In this document: positions 8,394 through 16,130 of the stretch, one piece after another
Position numbering within the stretch: the first letter of the stretch is position 1
Layout of the letters: each line of letters begins with the position of its first letter
Source of the DNA: Gemmatimonadetes bacterium 13_1_20CM_4_69_16
Lineage (GTDB): Bacteria; Gemmatimonadota; Gemmatimonadetes; Gemmatimonadales; GWC2-71-9
Direction of reading: 5' to 3'
NCBI GenBank assembly: GCA_001919865.1
Contig: MNIR01000063.1
Location: 1 to 60,547 of the forward strand
DNA length: 60,547 nt
Notes under the pieces: model-generated
Databases searched by the model: none
Told to the model about the DNA's origin: nothing
Seen by the model: the letters and a program-made list of their open reading frames with translations, nothing else
Translations under genes and position numbers: made by a program

Positions 8394-11300
8394 TCAATCT
8401 CCGGAAGTACTCGAGCACGAGCCGCCGCTGCTCGGGCGTGAGCCCCGACAGCTCTTCCCACCGCGGATAGCGCAATCTCGGGCCCGCGCCCGTCGCCCCG
8501 GGCTTGAGCACGGCGGGAAGGTGCACGCTGTCACCCGTCGCGGGGCGGCTGGTGCGCTCCCGGTTCTCATCGGGCTCGCTGCCCGATAGCGTCCGGCCGG
8601 CGTCGAGCAGGCGGCGGTACAGGCGCTCCTGCCGCTGGATCGTCTGCGGGTCGAGCCGTCCGGCTTCGAGCTGGCGCGCCAGCTCGCGCGCTTCCTGCGC
8701 GAGCGCCCCGGCCGCGGCGCTGCCGCCTTCCGCCTGCAGGCGTTCGAGCCGTTGTGCGAGCGCGCGCTGCCGAGCCGCGAGCGCGCGCAGCTGCTCCAGC
8801 ACCGCCTGCCCGCCTGGCCCCACCAGCGGCAGGAGCCCGCGCGCCTGACTATTCAGTCCCTGTTGGTCGCGGGCCAAGCGGGCGAGCTGCTCCACCGCTT
8901 CCGCGAACCCGCTCCCCGACTGCGCTCCCCCCACTTGACTGCGGCTGCGCGCGAGGGCGAGCGCCGTGGCGTTGAGCGCGTCCACCGCCTGCTCCGCCAG
9001 CGCCGCCGCTTCGCCGCTGTTCGGATCGCCCTGCTCCAGCTGCTCGCGCGCCGCGGCCATCTGACGCTGGGCGAAGCCCAGCGCCCCCTCGAGCTGCGGT
9101 GACACCAGCGCGTGTTTCCCCGCCGCCTCGCGGATCTGCCGCTCCACCGCCGCCGTTCCCTCTTCGATCGAGGCCTGGCGCGAGCGCGTCGTGGGACCGC
9201 CTTCGCCGCGCCGCAGCGCCTCGGCTACGCGTTGCTCGCGCTCCGCCAGCGCCGCCGTCTCGGAGAGCGCGCGGTCGAGCGCGTCGAGCGTCTCCTGGCG
9301 CCACGCGCCCGCGAGCGAGTCGCGCCGCGCGCGCAGCGCGGCGGGCAGCTGCGCGAGCTGCTGCTCCGCCTCCGCGCCGGACCGCTGCGCCGCGCCCGCA
9401 TCCCCCTGCTCGGCCGACTGGGCGGCGCGCTGCATGGCGCCGGCGGCCTGCTGCGCGGTGCGCTGCGGCGCCGCGAGCGGGGCTTCGCGACCCGGTGGCT
9501 GCCCGAGGTCTTTCCCCACCTGCTCGATGCCGCGCGCCAGCGAATCGGTGCGCTCCGCGAGCGCGCTCTCGCGGGCCGCCGCCGCGCTGTCCGGCCGGCG
9601 GGCGTCGGTGCCGTTCCACTCGCCCTGGCGGCGCTTCAAGTCTTCCGCGTCGGCGGCGAGCGAGGCCAGCGCGCCCTCCACGGCGGCCCGCTGGAACAGC
9701 TCCCGGCTCCGCTCGAGCTCGGCCTTGAGCTGCTGTTGCGCCTCGGCGAGCCGCTGCAGCGCCTGCCGTGTAGCTTCGGGGTCGAGCTTGGCCAGCGCTT
9801 CTTGCAGCTCGCGCAGCCGTTGCTCGAGCTCCGGCGTGACGGCGCGCTGCAGCAGCTGCTGCACTTCGCGCAGCCGCGCCTGGAACGCCGTGTCGTCGAT
9901 CCCCGCCGCCTTCGCGGCCCGCGCGATCTCCTCGACCGCTTTGCTGAGCTCCCGCACCCGCTGCTCGACCGCCTCCTGCTCCTGGGCCACCGCTTGCGCG
10001 CGCTCGGTCGCCTGGAAGGGGAGCGTCCCGGACTGTGCGCCGGGCGGCGGCCGGCGGGCTCCCCCCGGTGTCTCCTCGCGCGAGCGCTGCTCCGCAAGAT
10101 CGCTCGTCCGCTCCCCCAGGTCGCGCTGCGACCCGGCGATCGAGTCCGCCGCTTCGACCAGTCCGTGCGTCGCGGCGCGCATCGCTGCTCGCAGCTCGTC
10201 CAGGCTCGGCAGGCGCAGCGCGAATTCCCCACTCCGGCCCACATGCGGGGCCGGCGCGTTGTCCCACGCCTCCACGCGGAACCGCAGGGTGTCGCCAGGG
10301 AGGAGTCCGCGCCGCGCGGCATCGAGATCGCCCTGCACGATCGCTCGATCGCCCACGCCGCTCACGTCGAGCGAGTCGCGCACCGCGTCGCCCACCTTGC
10401 CGGTGCGGCTCACCCGCCAGCTCACCACCTGCAGCCGCGACAGGCCGTGGTCATCGCGCGCGTCGATCACGAGCGGCTGGCGGAGCGAGAGGGGCAGTGT
10501 GGTGTCGCGCCCCGGCACCGGCACGGCCACGACCGGCGCCGAGTCGGGGACCACGCGCAGCTCGAGCGCCGGCGCGTCGCCCTCGAGTGGCGTCCCGTCC
10601 GCGGTCGTGACGTCCAGGCGCCAGCTTCCCGCTCCCGAGGCGACGGGCGCGAGCCGCCCCGAGAAGCGCGCGCCCGACACCGCGAGCCGCGCCACCGTAC
10701 CGGCGTGTCGCCAGCCAGCCGAAGCCAGCGGCACGCTGGCCGCGCCGCTCGTCAGAATCACCGTGCCTTCGGGAACGAAGATCGTGTCACGGCCGGGAAC
10801 CAGCGGCTCGTCGCCGCGCGCGAGATACGCGGGATAGTGGGCCGTGAGCTCGAGCTCGGCGACGAATGCCGGAAGCGCGATCGTGACCCGGCGCTCGACG
10901 CTGTTGCGCCCGCCGCTCGAGGCCCGGAGGAAGAGATCGGCCTCGAGCGGTCCGATCCGGCGGATCGCCCGACCGGCGGAGTCGAGGCCCAGACTCGCGG
11001 CACGCCATGGCTCCCCCGGCCCCCGCGTCCACAGCGTGGCCCGCGCGGCGGCCGGGACTTGCACGGTCACCGTGACGCTGTCGCCGCGCCGCACGGTGGC
11101 GCGATCGACCGAGAGGCGCACGGGAGTGCGCGCGTCGGCCAGCGTCCGCAGCGGATGCCAGAATGCGGCGGCGCGTCCCGCCGCCGGAGCGGAGGCGACG
11201 AACAGCGCTGCTCCCGCCGCCGCGGCGCCGAGCGCCACGAGCACGCCGCGCCGCGTGCCGCGCGCCAGAGCGCGCCGCAGCGCCGGGGCGGCGCGCTCGA

Positions 11301-11667
11301 CCGCCTGCAGCGCGCGTGCATCGGCCAGCGCCAGGAGATCGGCGCTCACACCCCCCGCCGGCGCGGGAGCGAGCAGCCCGACGACGCTCCCCGCGCGCGC
11401 TCCCGCTTCGGTCTCGGCGCGGCGCCCGAGTGCGGGCGGCGTAGTAGCGCGCTGGGCCCGACGCGTCCCCCACACCGCGACCGCCACGACCGCCACGATC
11501 GCGATCCACGCGCCCAGCACGCCCGCGACATGCGGAGCGAGCCACACACCCAGCCCGGCGAGCGCGCCAGCGATGCCGAGGCTGGCGAGCAGGACGGCTC
11601 CGGCCCGGGCGCGCGCGTGCGGCAGCCCCAGGCGCGCCAGCCGCACGGCTGTGCTCCGGTCGGTCAT
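8374..11667 (-). CDS. DUF4175 family membrane protein with long coiled coil
   Basis: 1097 residues, start ATG at 11667 (ATGA overlap with DUF4159). Two membrane helices near the N-terminus (VLLASLGIAGALAGLGVWLA and IAIVAVVAVAVWG), a third near residue 145 (GVLVALGAAAAGAALFVA), then beta-rich extracytoplasmic domains (PVRLSVDRATVRRGDSVTV, VIDARDDHGLSRLQVVSWR) and from about residue 500 a very long Gln/Glu/Arg/Ala-rich coiled coil. This architecture is the DUF4175 family, found beside DUF4159 and TPR proteins in envelope operons. It is likely a large periplasmic structural or stress-linked complex component; biochemical function unknown. Confidence 0.85.
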   Translation of the reverse strand: MTDRSTAVRLARLGLPHARARAGAVLLASLGIAGALAGLGVWLAPHVAGVLGAWIAIVAVVAVAVWGTRRAQRATTPPALGRRAETEAGARAGSVVGLLAPAPAGGVSADLLALADARALQAVERAAPALRRALARGTRRGVLVALGAAAAGAALFVASAPAAGRAAAFWHPLRTLADARTPVRLSVDRATVRRGDSVTVTVQVPAAARATLWTRGPGEPWRAASLGLDSAGRAIRRIGPLEADLFLRASSGGRNSVERRVTIALPAFVAELELTAHYPAYLARGDEPLVPGRDTIFVPEGTVILTSGAASVPLASAGWRHAGTVARLAVSGARFSGRLAPVASGAGSWRLDVTTADGTPLEGDAPALELRVVPDSAPVVAVPVPGRDTTLPLSLRQPLVIDARDDHGLSRLQVVSWRVSRTGKVGDAVRDSLDVSGVGDRAIVQGDLDAARRGLLPGDTLRFRVEAWDNAPAPHVGRSGEFALRLPSLDELRAAMRAATHGLVEAADSIAGSQRDLGERTSDLAEQRSREETPGGARRPPPGAQSGTLPFQATERAQAVAQEQEAVEQRVRELSKAVEEIARAAKAAGIDDTAFQARLREVQQLLQRAVTPELEQRLRELQEALAKLDPEATRQALQRLAEAQQQLKAELERSRELFQRAAVEGALASLAADAEDLKRRQGEWNGTDARRPDSAAAARESALAERTDSLARGIEQVGKDLGQPPGREAPLAAPQRTAQQAAGAMQRAAQSAEQGDAGAAQRSGAEAEQQLAQLPAALRARRDSLAGAWRQETLDALDRALSETAALAEREQRVAEALRRGEGGPTTRSRQASIEEGTAAVERQIREAAGKHALVSPQLEGALGFAQRQMAAAREQLEQGDPNSGEAAALAEQAVDALNATALALARSRSQVGGAQSGSGFAEAVEQLARLARDQQGLNSQARGLLPLVGPGGQAVLEQLRALAARQRALAQRLERLQAEGGSAAAGALAQEARELARQLEAGRLDPQTIQRQERLYRRLLDAGRTLSGSEPDENRERTSRPATGDSVHLPAVLKPGATGAGPRLRYPRWEELSGLTPEQRRLVLEYFRRLNAPEPR

Positions 11668-12368
11668 CGGGTGGAGCTCACGGCGTAGGTGAAGAGATTC
11701 ACGCCCATGCGCAGCGCCGCCTCATGCAGCTCCGGCGTATCGTGATGGACCTCGGGATCTTCCCATCCGTCGCCCAGGTCCGACTGATAGGAATAGTACA
11801 CGACCAGGCGGTCACCCAAAAAGATGCCGAACCCCTGCGCCGGCAAGCCGTCGTGCTCGTGGATCTTGGGGATCCCCTTGGGAAACTCATTCGGCACGTG
11901 ATAGATAGGGTGGGTCAACGGAACTTCAACAAGCGGGTGGTCCGGAAACACGCGGGCGATCTCGCGCCGGAACGCCTTGTCCATCCCGTAATCGTCGTCG
12001 GCATGCAGGAACCCGCCCTGCTCCAGGTAGCGACGCAGCAGCTTCACCTCTTCGTCCGAGAATCGGACGTTGCCGTGTCCCGTCATATAGAGGTAAGGGA
12101 CATCCCATAGGTCCGGGCCCGTCAGCGTCACCACACGCTCCCGCTCGGCGACCGCGAGCCCGGTGCGCTGGCGGATAGCGGCGAGGAGATTGGCGAGCTT
12201 CGACGGACCCGCGTACCAGTCGCCGCCGCCGTCGTAATGCAGGCGGCCGATGGTGAGGGAGGCGGCGCGATCAGCTTTCAGCAGTCGGCTGTCGGCTGAA
12301 GTCGGCCCCGACTGCCGATAGCCGACGGCTGACAGCGCAGTCACCACGATCAAAGCGCCGCGTCTCAC
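11664..12368 (-). CDS. DUF4159 domain protein, exported
   Basis: 234 residues from a GTG at 12368 that overlaps the rsmI stop as GTGA. Hydrophobic N-terminus (ALIVVTALSAVGY), then a repeat-encoded linker (residues about 12-33), then the DUF4159 core: LHYDGGGDWYAGP, VPYLYMTGHGNVRFSDEE, LEQGGFLHADDDYG and VYYSYQSDLGDGWED. DUF4159 proteins resemble glutamine-amidotransferase/ThuA-like folds and occur with DUF4175, MoxR and DUF58. Probably periplasmic; function unknown. Confidence 0.85.
   Translation of the reverse strand: MRRGALIVVTALSAVGYRQSGPTSADSRLLKADRAASLTIGRLHYDGGGDWYAGPSKLANLLAAIRQRTGLAVAERERVVTLTGPDLWDVPYLYMTGHGNVRFSDEEVKLLRRYLEQGGFLHADDDYGMDKAFRREIARVFPDHPLVEVPLTHPIYHVPNEFPKGIPKIHEHDGLPAQGFGIFLGDRLVVYYSYQSDLGDGWEDPEVHHDTPELHEAALRMGVNLFTYAVSSTR
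12272..12336. repeat. Heptamer-period inverted repeat inside DUF4159 gene
   Basis: The right part reads as consecutive seven-base words CGACTGC, CGATAGC, CGACGGC, TGACAGC; the left part carries the complementary words AGTCGGC, TGTCGGC and AGTCGGC. The two halves form an imperfect stem. The element lies in frame directly after the hydrophobic N-terminal segment of the DUF4159 protein. Confidence 0.75.
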
Positions 12369-13192
12369 AATTCGTTGACCAAGCGGTATGCGGTGTTCCG
12401 AGCGATCCCGGTCTCCTCCGCGAGGCGCTCGGCGACGTCCTTGCGTGTCATCCCCTGCGCCAGCAGCACGCGGGCGCGCGCTTCCGGATCGGGGGGCCGT
12501 TCTTCCCGGGCGGGTTTGCCGGCGCCGGCGACGACGACGGTCACTTCACCGCGAGCGGGCGCCTGGGCATAGTAACCCGCGAGCTCGGTCAGGGTCCCGG
12601 CGCGGGTCTCCTCGAACACCTTGGTCAGCTCACGCGCCACCGCGGCGCGGCGCTCCCCGCCGCAGGCGGCCGCGAGGTCCGCGAGCAGCTCCGCGGTGCG
12701 CTGGGGCGCCTCGAACAGCACCACGGTCCACTCGCTCTTCGCCACCGTCTCGAGCAGCCGGCGCCGCTCGCTCCCCTTGCGCGGGAGAAAGCCGAGGAAG
12801 AGGTAGCGATCGGCGGGGAGGCCCGAGACCGCCAGCGCCGCGGCGACCGCGGTGGGGCCCGGGATGGTCACGACGGGGACGTCGCGCTGGCGCGCCGCGG
12901 CGACGAGCACGGCGCCGGGGTCGCTCACCGTCGGGGTACCAGCGTCGGTCACGAGGGCGACGTCCTTCCCCGTACCGAGCAGATGGAGAATGCGACGCAG
13001 CGCCGAGTCGGGCGAATGCGCGTGGAAGCTCACGAGCTCGGCGCCCGAGCCGACGTGCGCGAGCAAGACCTTGGTATGCCGGGTGTCTTCGGCCGCGACC
13101 GCGGCCGCCTGCTTCAGGGTCGCGGCCGCGCGAGGGGAGAGGTCGGCGAGGTTGCCGAGCGGCGTTGCCACGACGTAGAGGGTGCCGGCCAT
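12365..13192 (-). CDS. rsmI: 16S rRNA (cytidine1402-2'-O)-methyltransferase
   Basis: About 275 residues, full length. The start ATG at 13192 gives MAGTLYVVATPLGNLADLS, the classic RsmI N-terminus, with a stop of the upstream gene 1 nt before it. Other family marks: EDTRHTKVLL, VTDAGTPTVSDPG, IPGPTAVAAALAVSGLP, FLGFLPRKGSERR, FEAPQR and ARELTKVFEE. It uses S-adenosylmethionine to methylate the ribose of C1402 in 16S rRNA. The C-terminus ends in a helix-turn-helix-like tail (MTRKDVAERLAEETGIARN) seen in many RsmI proteins. An alternative upstream start would overlap the preceding gene and add unconserved residues. Confidence 0.95.
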   Translation of the reverse strand: MAGTLYVVATPLGNLADLSPRAAATLKQAAAVAAEDTRHTKVLLAHVGSGAELVSFHAHSPDSALRRILHLLGTGKDVALVTDAGTPTVSDPGAVLVAAARQRDVPVVTIPGPTAVAAALAVSGLPADRYLFLGFLPRKGSERRRLLETVAKSEWTVVLFEAPQRTAELLADLAAACGGERRAAVARELTKVFEETRAGTLTELAGYYAQAPARGEVTVVVAGAGKPAREERPPDPEARARVLLAQGMTRKDVAERLAEETGIARNTAYRLVNEL

Positions 13193-13193
13193 C

Positions 13194-13544
13194 TTACCAC
13201 GTGACCTGCCACGGCAGGTGCCCGTAGTACCCGGCCGACTGCAGCACGTAGCGGTGCTCACGCGTCGCCTCGCGCAGGATCTTGGGCGCCGTGCCGGGCA
13301 TGATCACCTCCACCCCTTCGAGCAGCTGCAGCGACCAGTCCATCAGGGCGTTGGCGAGCTCCTCGGGCCGGACCACGGCGTCCGGCGTGTCGGCGCCGCG
13401 CGCGGCGGCGAGGATCATGATCGCCTTGTGTTGATCGCGGATGCCCGAGCTGACCTTCAGCGCGCGCCGCTTCGCCTCGCCGGGGAACTCCTTCTCCACT
13501 TCCTCGACGATGCGCCAGTACAGCTCGCGGTAGGTGTTGATCAG
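13194..13544 (-). CDS. Conserved unknown protein, downstream half of a two-frame module
   Basis: About 116 residues with content INTYRELYWRIVEEVEKE, then ALKVSSGIRDQHKAIMIL and ELANALMDWSLQLLEG. No ATG, GTG or TTG is available near the natural start. A CTG at 13544 overlaps the stop of the preceding gene as CTGA, matching the other 4-nt overlaps in this operon. The alternative is that this is the C-terminal half of the preceding protein, separated by a frame change of -1. I do not recognise a function. It is immediately followed by rsmI. Confidence 0.6.
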   Translation of the reverse strand: MINTYRELYWRIVEEVEKEFPGEAKRRALKVSSGIRDQHKAIMILAAARGADTPDAVVRPEELANALMDWSLQLLEGVEVIMPGTAPKILREATREHRYVLQSAGYYGHLPWQVTW

Positions 13545-14083
13545 CGCTTGTCGCAGAAGTAGCCGCTCGCGAACCGGCCCTCCTCGAGCCGCACGTAGGA
13601 CACGCGCCCGTCCGAGATCAGCTCCAGCACGCCGCTCACTTTCTCCCGCTGCAGCGCGGGGAACACCGCCTCGGGGTTGGTCGGATCGATGGCGCGCGGC
13701 TGGGCGGGCACCGCGCACGACTGGTACATCCACGCGAGCTGCTCCATGGGCGCGGCGCAGTACGCCAGCTCGCCCCGCTCCACCTCGGTCCGCATCCGCT
13801 TGAGCGCCTCGGTGATGGTGACGACCTGCCGGCCGGTGGTGTGGAGCGACGCGGCGTTCACCGCTTCACCCTTGCGAAAGAACAGCAGCAGGCATTCGTC
13901 GGGGAGGTGCGCCGTGATGTAGCCGTCCACGCGGCCGTCGCGGTCGCGCTTGGCAAACGCCAGCAAGTTGTCGAGATGGATGAAGGCCAGGCGGGTACGA
14001 TGAATCAGCCGGTTCACCTGCGGGAACGTCAAGTCCGCGATGCGAACCGGCGAATTCATCAGGCGAGCGGTGCTCGCGCGCAT
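13541..14083 (-). CDS. Conserved unknown protein, possibly DUF4388/PATAN-like
   Basis: About 180 residues. The ATG at 14083 has GGAGG just upstream; a second ATG at 14059 is possible. The sequence has a regular alpha/beta pattern: VNRLIHRTRLAFIHLDNLLAF, YITAHLPDECLLLFFRKGEAV, and a C-terminal repeat-like segment VSGVLELISDGRVSYVRLEE, which resembles the DUF4388/PATAN pattern of signalling proteins (low confidence). It lies 17 nt after thioredoxin and is coupled to the next frame by CTGA. The two frames may have been one gene. Confidence 0.6.
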   Translation of the reverse strand: MRASTARLMNSPVRIADLTFPQVNRLIHRTRLAFIHLDNLLAFAKRDRDGRVDGYITAHLPDECLLLFFRKGEAVNAASLHTTGRQVVTITEALKRMRTEVERGELAYCAAPMEQLAWMYQSCAVPAQPRAIDPTNPEAVFPALQREKVSGVLELISDGRVSYVRLEEGRFASGYFCDKR

Positions 14084-14100
14084 GGGCCTCCGGGAGGCTG

Positions 14101-14433
14101 CTACGGCATGTGCTGCTGGATCTTCTGCTCGAACACCGGCTTCGGATAGGCGCCCACCAGTGTGTCCACGTGGCGCCCGTCCTTGAAGAATAGAATACTC
14201 GGAATCGACCGCACGTTGAAGCGCATCGCCGTCTTCTGGTTTTCGTCGACGTCCATCTTCGCGAACTTCAGCTTGCCGTGGTACTCCCCAGCGAGCTGGT
14301 CCATGATGGGCGCCACCATGTGGCACGGGCCACACCACGTCGCCCAGAAGTCCACCACCGCGAGCCCGCGGTGCTGCTCGACTTCCTGATCGAACGTGGC
14401 GTCTGTGACCGCCACCGGATGTTGATCTACCAT
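14101..14433 (-). CDS. trxA: Thioredoxin
   Basis: About 110 residues with the active site WCGPC (Cys34 and Cys37), the cis-Pro loop VRSIPSILFFKDG, and the standard thioredoxin length and order. It is a cytoplasmic disulfide reductase working with thioredoxin reductase. The ATG at 14433 is chosen for its GGAGG upstream; an earlier ATG (14457) would add eight unconserved residues. It is the first gene of the long minus-strand run and is divergent from mce with about 44 nt between the starts, which must hold both promoters. Confidence 0.93.
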   Translation of the reverse strand: MVDQHPVAVTDATFDQEVEQHRGLAVVDFWATWCGPCHMVAPIMDQLAGEYHGKLKFAKMDVDENQKTAMRFNVRSIPSILFFKDGRHVDTLVGAYPKPVFEQKIQQHMP

Positions 14434-14477
14434 GACCCTCCACTCCCTCTCGTGCACTCGTTATGTTGACGGGCGAG

Positions 14478-14876
14478 ATGACGGACTCCGCTGCCCGCGT
14501 CGCCCACATCGGCATCGCCGTGCCCAGCATCGCGGCCGCCCTGGCCTTCTATCGTGACATCCTCGGCCTCGCGCCGGGGCGATCCGAGTCGGCCGACGGC
14601 GCTACGATCGTCGGCCTCACGCTGGGCGACGTTCAGGTCGAGCTGCTCGAGCCCCGCGATCCCGATAGCCCCGTGGCGAAGTTTCTCGCGCGCCGCGGCC
14701 CGGGCATACACCACATCTGCTACCGCGTGCCCGATCTCGACCGGGCGCTGGAGCGCTGCCGCGCGGCGGGCTACCGTCTCGTGGACGAGGTACCGCGCCG
14801 CGGCGCCGCAGGCCGCCGCATCGCCTTCCTCCATCCGAAGGCGACGGCCGGGATCCTGCTGGAGCTGACTGAGTAA
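14478..14876 (+). CDS. mce: Methylmalonyl-CoA epimerase
   Basis: About 132 residues, one glyoxalase/VOC domain pair. Starts VAHIGIAVPSIAAALAFYRD, with VQVELLEP, IHHICYRVPDLDRALE, GRRIAFLHPKATAGILLELTE: the metal-binding His and Glu pattern of methylmalonyl-CoA epimerase. It interconverts 2R- and 2S-methylmalonyl-CoA in propionate metabolism. An ATG at 14463 is an alternative start; 14478 is preferred because a GGCGAG lies directly before it. It stands alone on the plus strand; methylmalonyl-CoA mutase is not in the window. Confidence 0.9.
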   Translation: MTDSAARVAHIGIAVPSIAAALAFYRDILGLAPGRSESADGATIVGLTLGDVQVELLEPRDPDSPVAKFLARRGPGIHHICYRVPDLDRALERCRAAGYRLVDEVPRRGAAGRRIAFLHPKATAGILLELTE

Positions 14877-14914
14877 ATGTAACGCCGCCGGGGTACGGAG
14901 CGTTCCGCGCGCGC

Positions 14915-15361
14915 TTACGGCTTGCACCCGGCGGCCGGGTTGCCCGCGACGTCGAGGTGCACGTCCAGCACCAGCCAACTACCGGCCTTGGTGCGCACCA
15001 GATCGATCGGCAGCACGATGTTGCACCCGTTGGGCCGCTGGATGTCGACGCGGAAGCGCCGTTGGTTGTCTTGTCCCGCGACCGGGAGCGGGCCTTCGAT
15101 CACGCGGTAGCCCGCGTGGCTGAGATACTTCTGGATGACCCCGAGCCGCTGCTGCAGCTCGTCGGACTTCATCCACTCGGCCGCGGGCCCGCGCTCCGTG
15201 CCCCAGAGGGTGCCCATGCGCTTCGCGTCGTTCGCCTTCACGGCCGACATGAACTGCGCGAGCGTCTCGGGTAGCGACTGCGGCGCGGGCGTCCGACTGC
15301 CGCCTCCGCACGCGAGGAGGCCCAGCGCGACGAGCACGGCCAGTCGTGGTTTCACGATCAT
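14915..15361 (-). CDS. Small lipoprotein of unknown function
   Basis: About 148 residues. The start at 15361 gives a lipoprotein signal with lipobox LLAC (MIVKPRLAVLVALGLLACGG); upstream starts would overlap pdxJ. The mature part looks like a SnoaL/NTF2-like small domain: LAQFMSAVKANDAKRMGTLW, WMKSDELQQRLGVIQKYLS, and a final beta pair ending in WLVLDVHLDVAG. No catalytic residues are evident. Divergent from pdxJ with 37 nt between starts. Confidence 0.75.
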   Translation of the reverse strand: MIVKPRLAVLVALGLLACGGGSRTPAPQSLPETLAQFMSAVKANDAKRMGTLWGTERGPAAEWMKSDELQQRLGVIQKYLSHAGYRVIEGPLPVAGQDNQRRFRVDIQRPNGCNIVLPIDLVRTKAGSWLVLDVHLDVAGNPAAGCKP

Positions 15362-15398
15362 CCTAGGGTTGGACGGAGTGAACCGAAGGTAAGGCGCC

Positions 15399-16118
15399 AT
15401 GCGGCTCTACGTCAACATTGATCACGTGGCGACACTGCGCGAGGCGCGCAAGACCGACGAGCCCGATCCGGTGCGCGCGGCGGACGCGGCCGAGCGCGGC
15501 GGCGCCGACGGCATCACGGTGCACCTGCGCGAGGACCGACGCCACATCCAGGACGCAGACGTCCGTGCGCTCAAACAGTCGGTCCGCACGGTGCTGAACC
15601 TCGAGCTCGGCGCACACGACGAGATCGTGCGCATCGCGTGTCGCGTGAAGCCGTTTCAGGCGACGCTCGTCCCGGAGCGGCGGCAGGAGATCACCACCGA
15701 AGGCGGTCTCGCGTTGCGTGGCCCCGACCGTAAGGTCGGGGCGGTCGTGGGGCGCCTGACGGACGCCGGCATCCGGGTCAGTCTGTTCATCGACCCCGAT
15801 CCGGCGACGATCGACCGAGCCGCCGGGCTCGGCGTGGCGGCGGTCGAGCTGCACACCGGCCGTTACGCGCACACCTCGAAGCAAAGCGACGCGGCCCTGC
15901 GCGCGCTCGCGCGCGCGGCGGCGCACGCCAAGGCCCGCGGCCTCGCGGTGCACGCGGGCCACGGGCTGACGTATCAGAACGTCCAGCCGGTCGCCCGTAT
16001 CCCCGAGATCGAGGAGCTGAATATCGGGCACTCGATCGTGAGCAACTCGGTGTTCTGGGGACTGGAAGAGGCGCTGCGGCGGATGCGGAAGTTGGTGGAT
16101 GAGGCGAGAGGGTTATAG
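15399..16118 (+). CDS. pdxJ: Pyridoxine 5'-phosphate synthase
   Basis: 239 residues, full length. Family marks: [79 protein letters not shown] and [16 protein letters not shown]. PdxJ condenses 3-amino-2-oxopropyl phosphate and deoxyxylulose 5-phosphate in vitamin B6 synthesis. The active-site His and Glu regions are present. A perfect 9-bp stem-loop lies inside the gene at 15721-15742. It is followed 12 nt later by the Hpt-like gene. Confidence 0.96.
   Translation: MRLYVNIDHVATLREARKTDEPDPVRAADAAERGGADGITVHLREDRRHIQDADVRALKQSVRTVLNLELGAHDEIVRIACRVKPFQATLVPERRQEITTEGGLALRGPDRKVGAVVGRLTDAGIRVSLFIDPDPATIDRAAGLGVAAVELHTGRYAHTSKQSDAALRALARAAAHAKARGLAVHAGHGLTYQNVQPVARIPEIEELNIGHSIVSNSVFWGLEEALRRMRKLVDEARGL
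15721..15742. repeat. Perfect 9-bp stem with GTAA loop inside pdxJ
   Basis: GCCCCGACC (15721-15729), loop GTAA, GGTCGGGGC (15734-15742). The stem is perfect, the loop fits the GNRA class, and it falls in a variable part of PdxJ (GPDRKVGA). Confidence 0.8.
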
Positions 16119-16130
16119 TTTGGAGCCGCC

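Noticed and set aside
9112..11688. 858-codon plus-strand frame opposite DUF4175
   Set aside because: Arg/Gly/Ala-rich shadow of the coiled coil gene, no recognisable motif.
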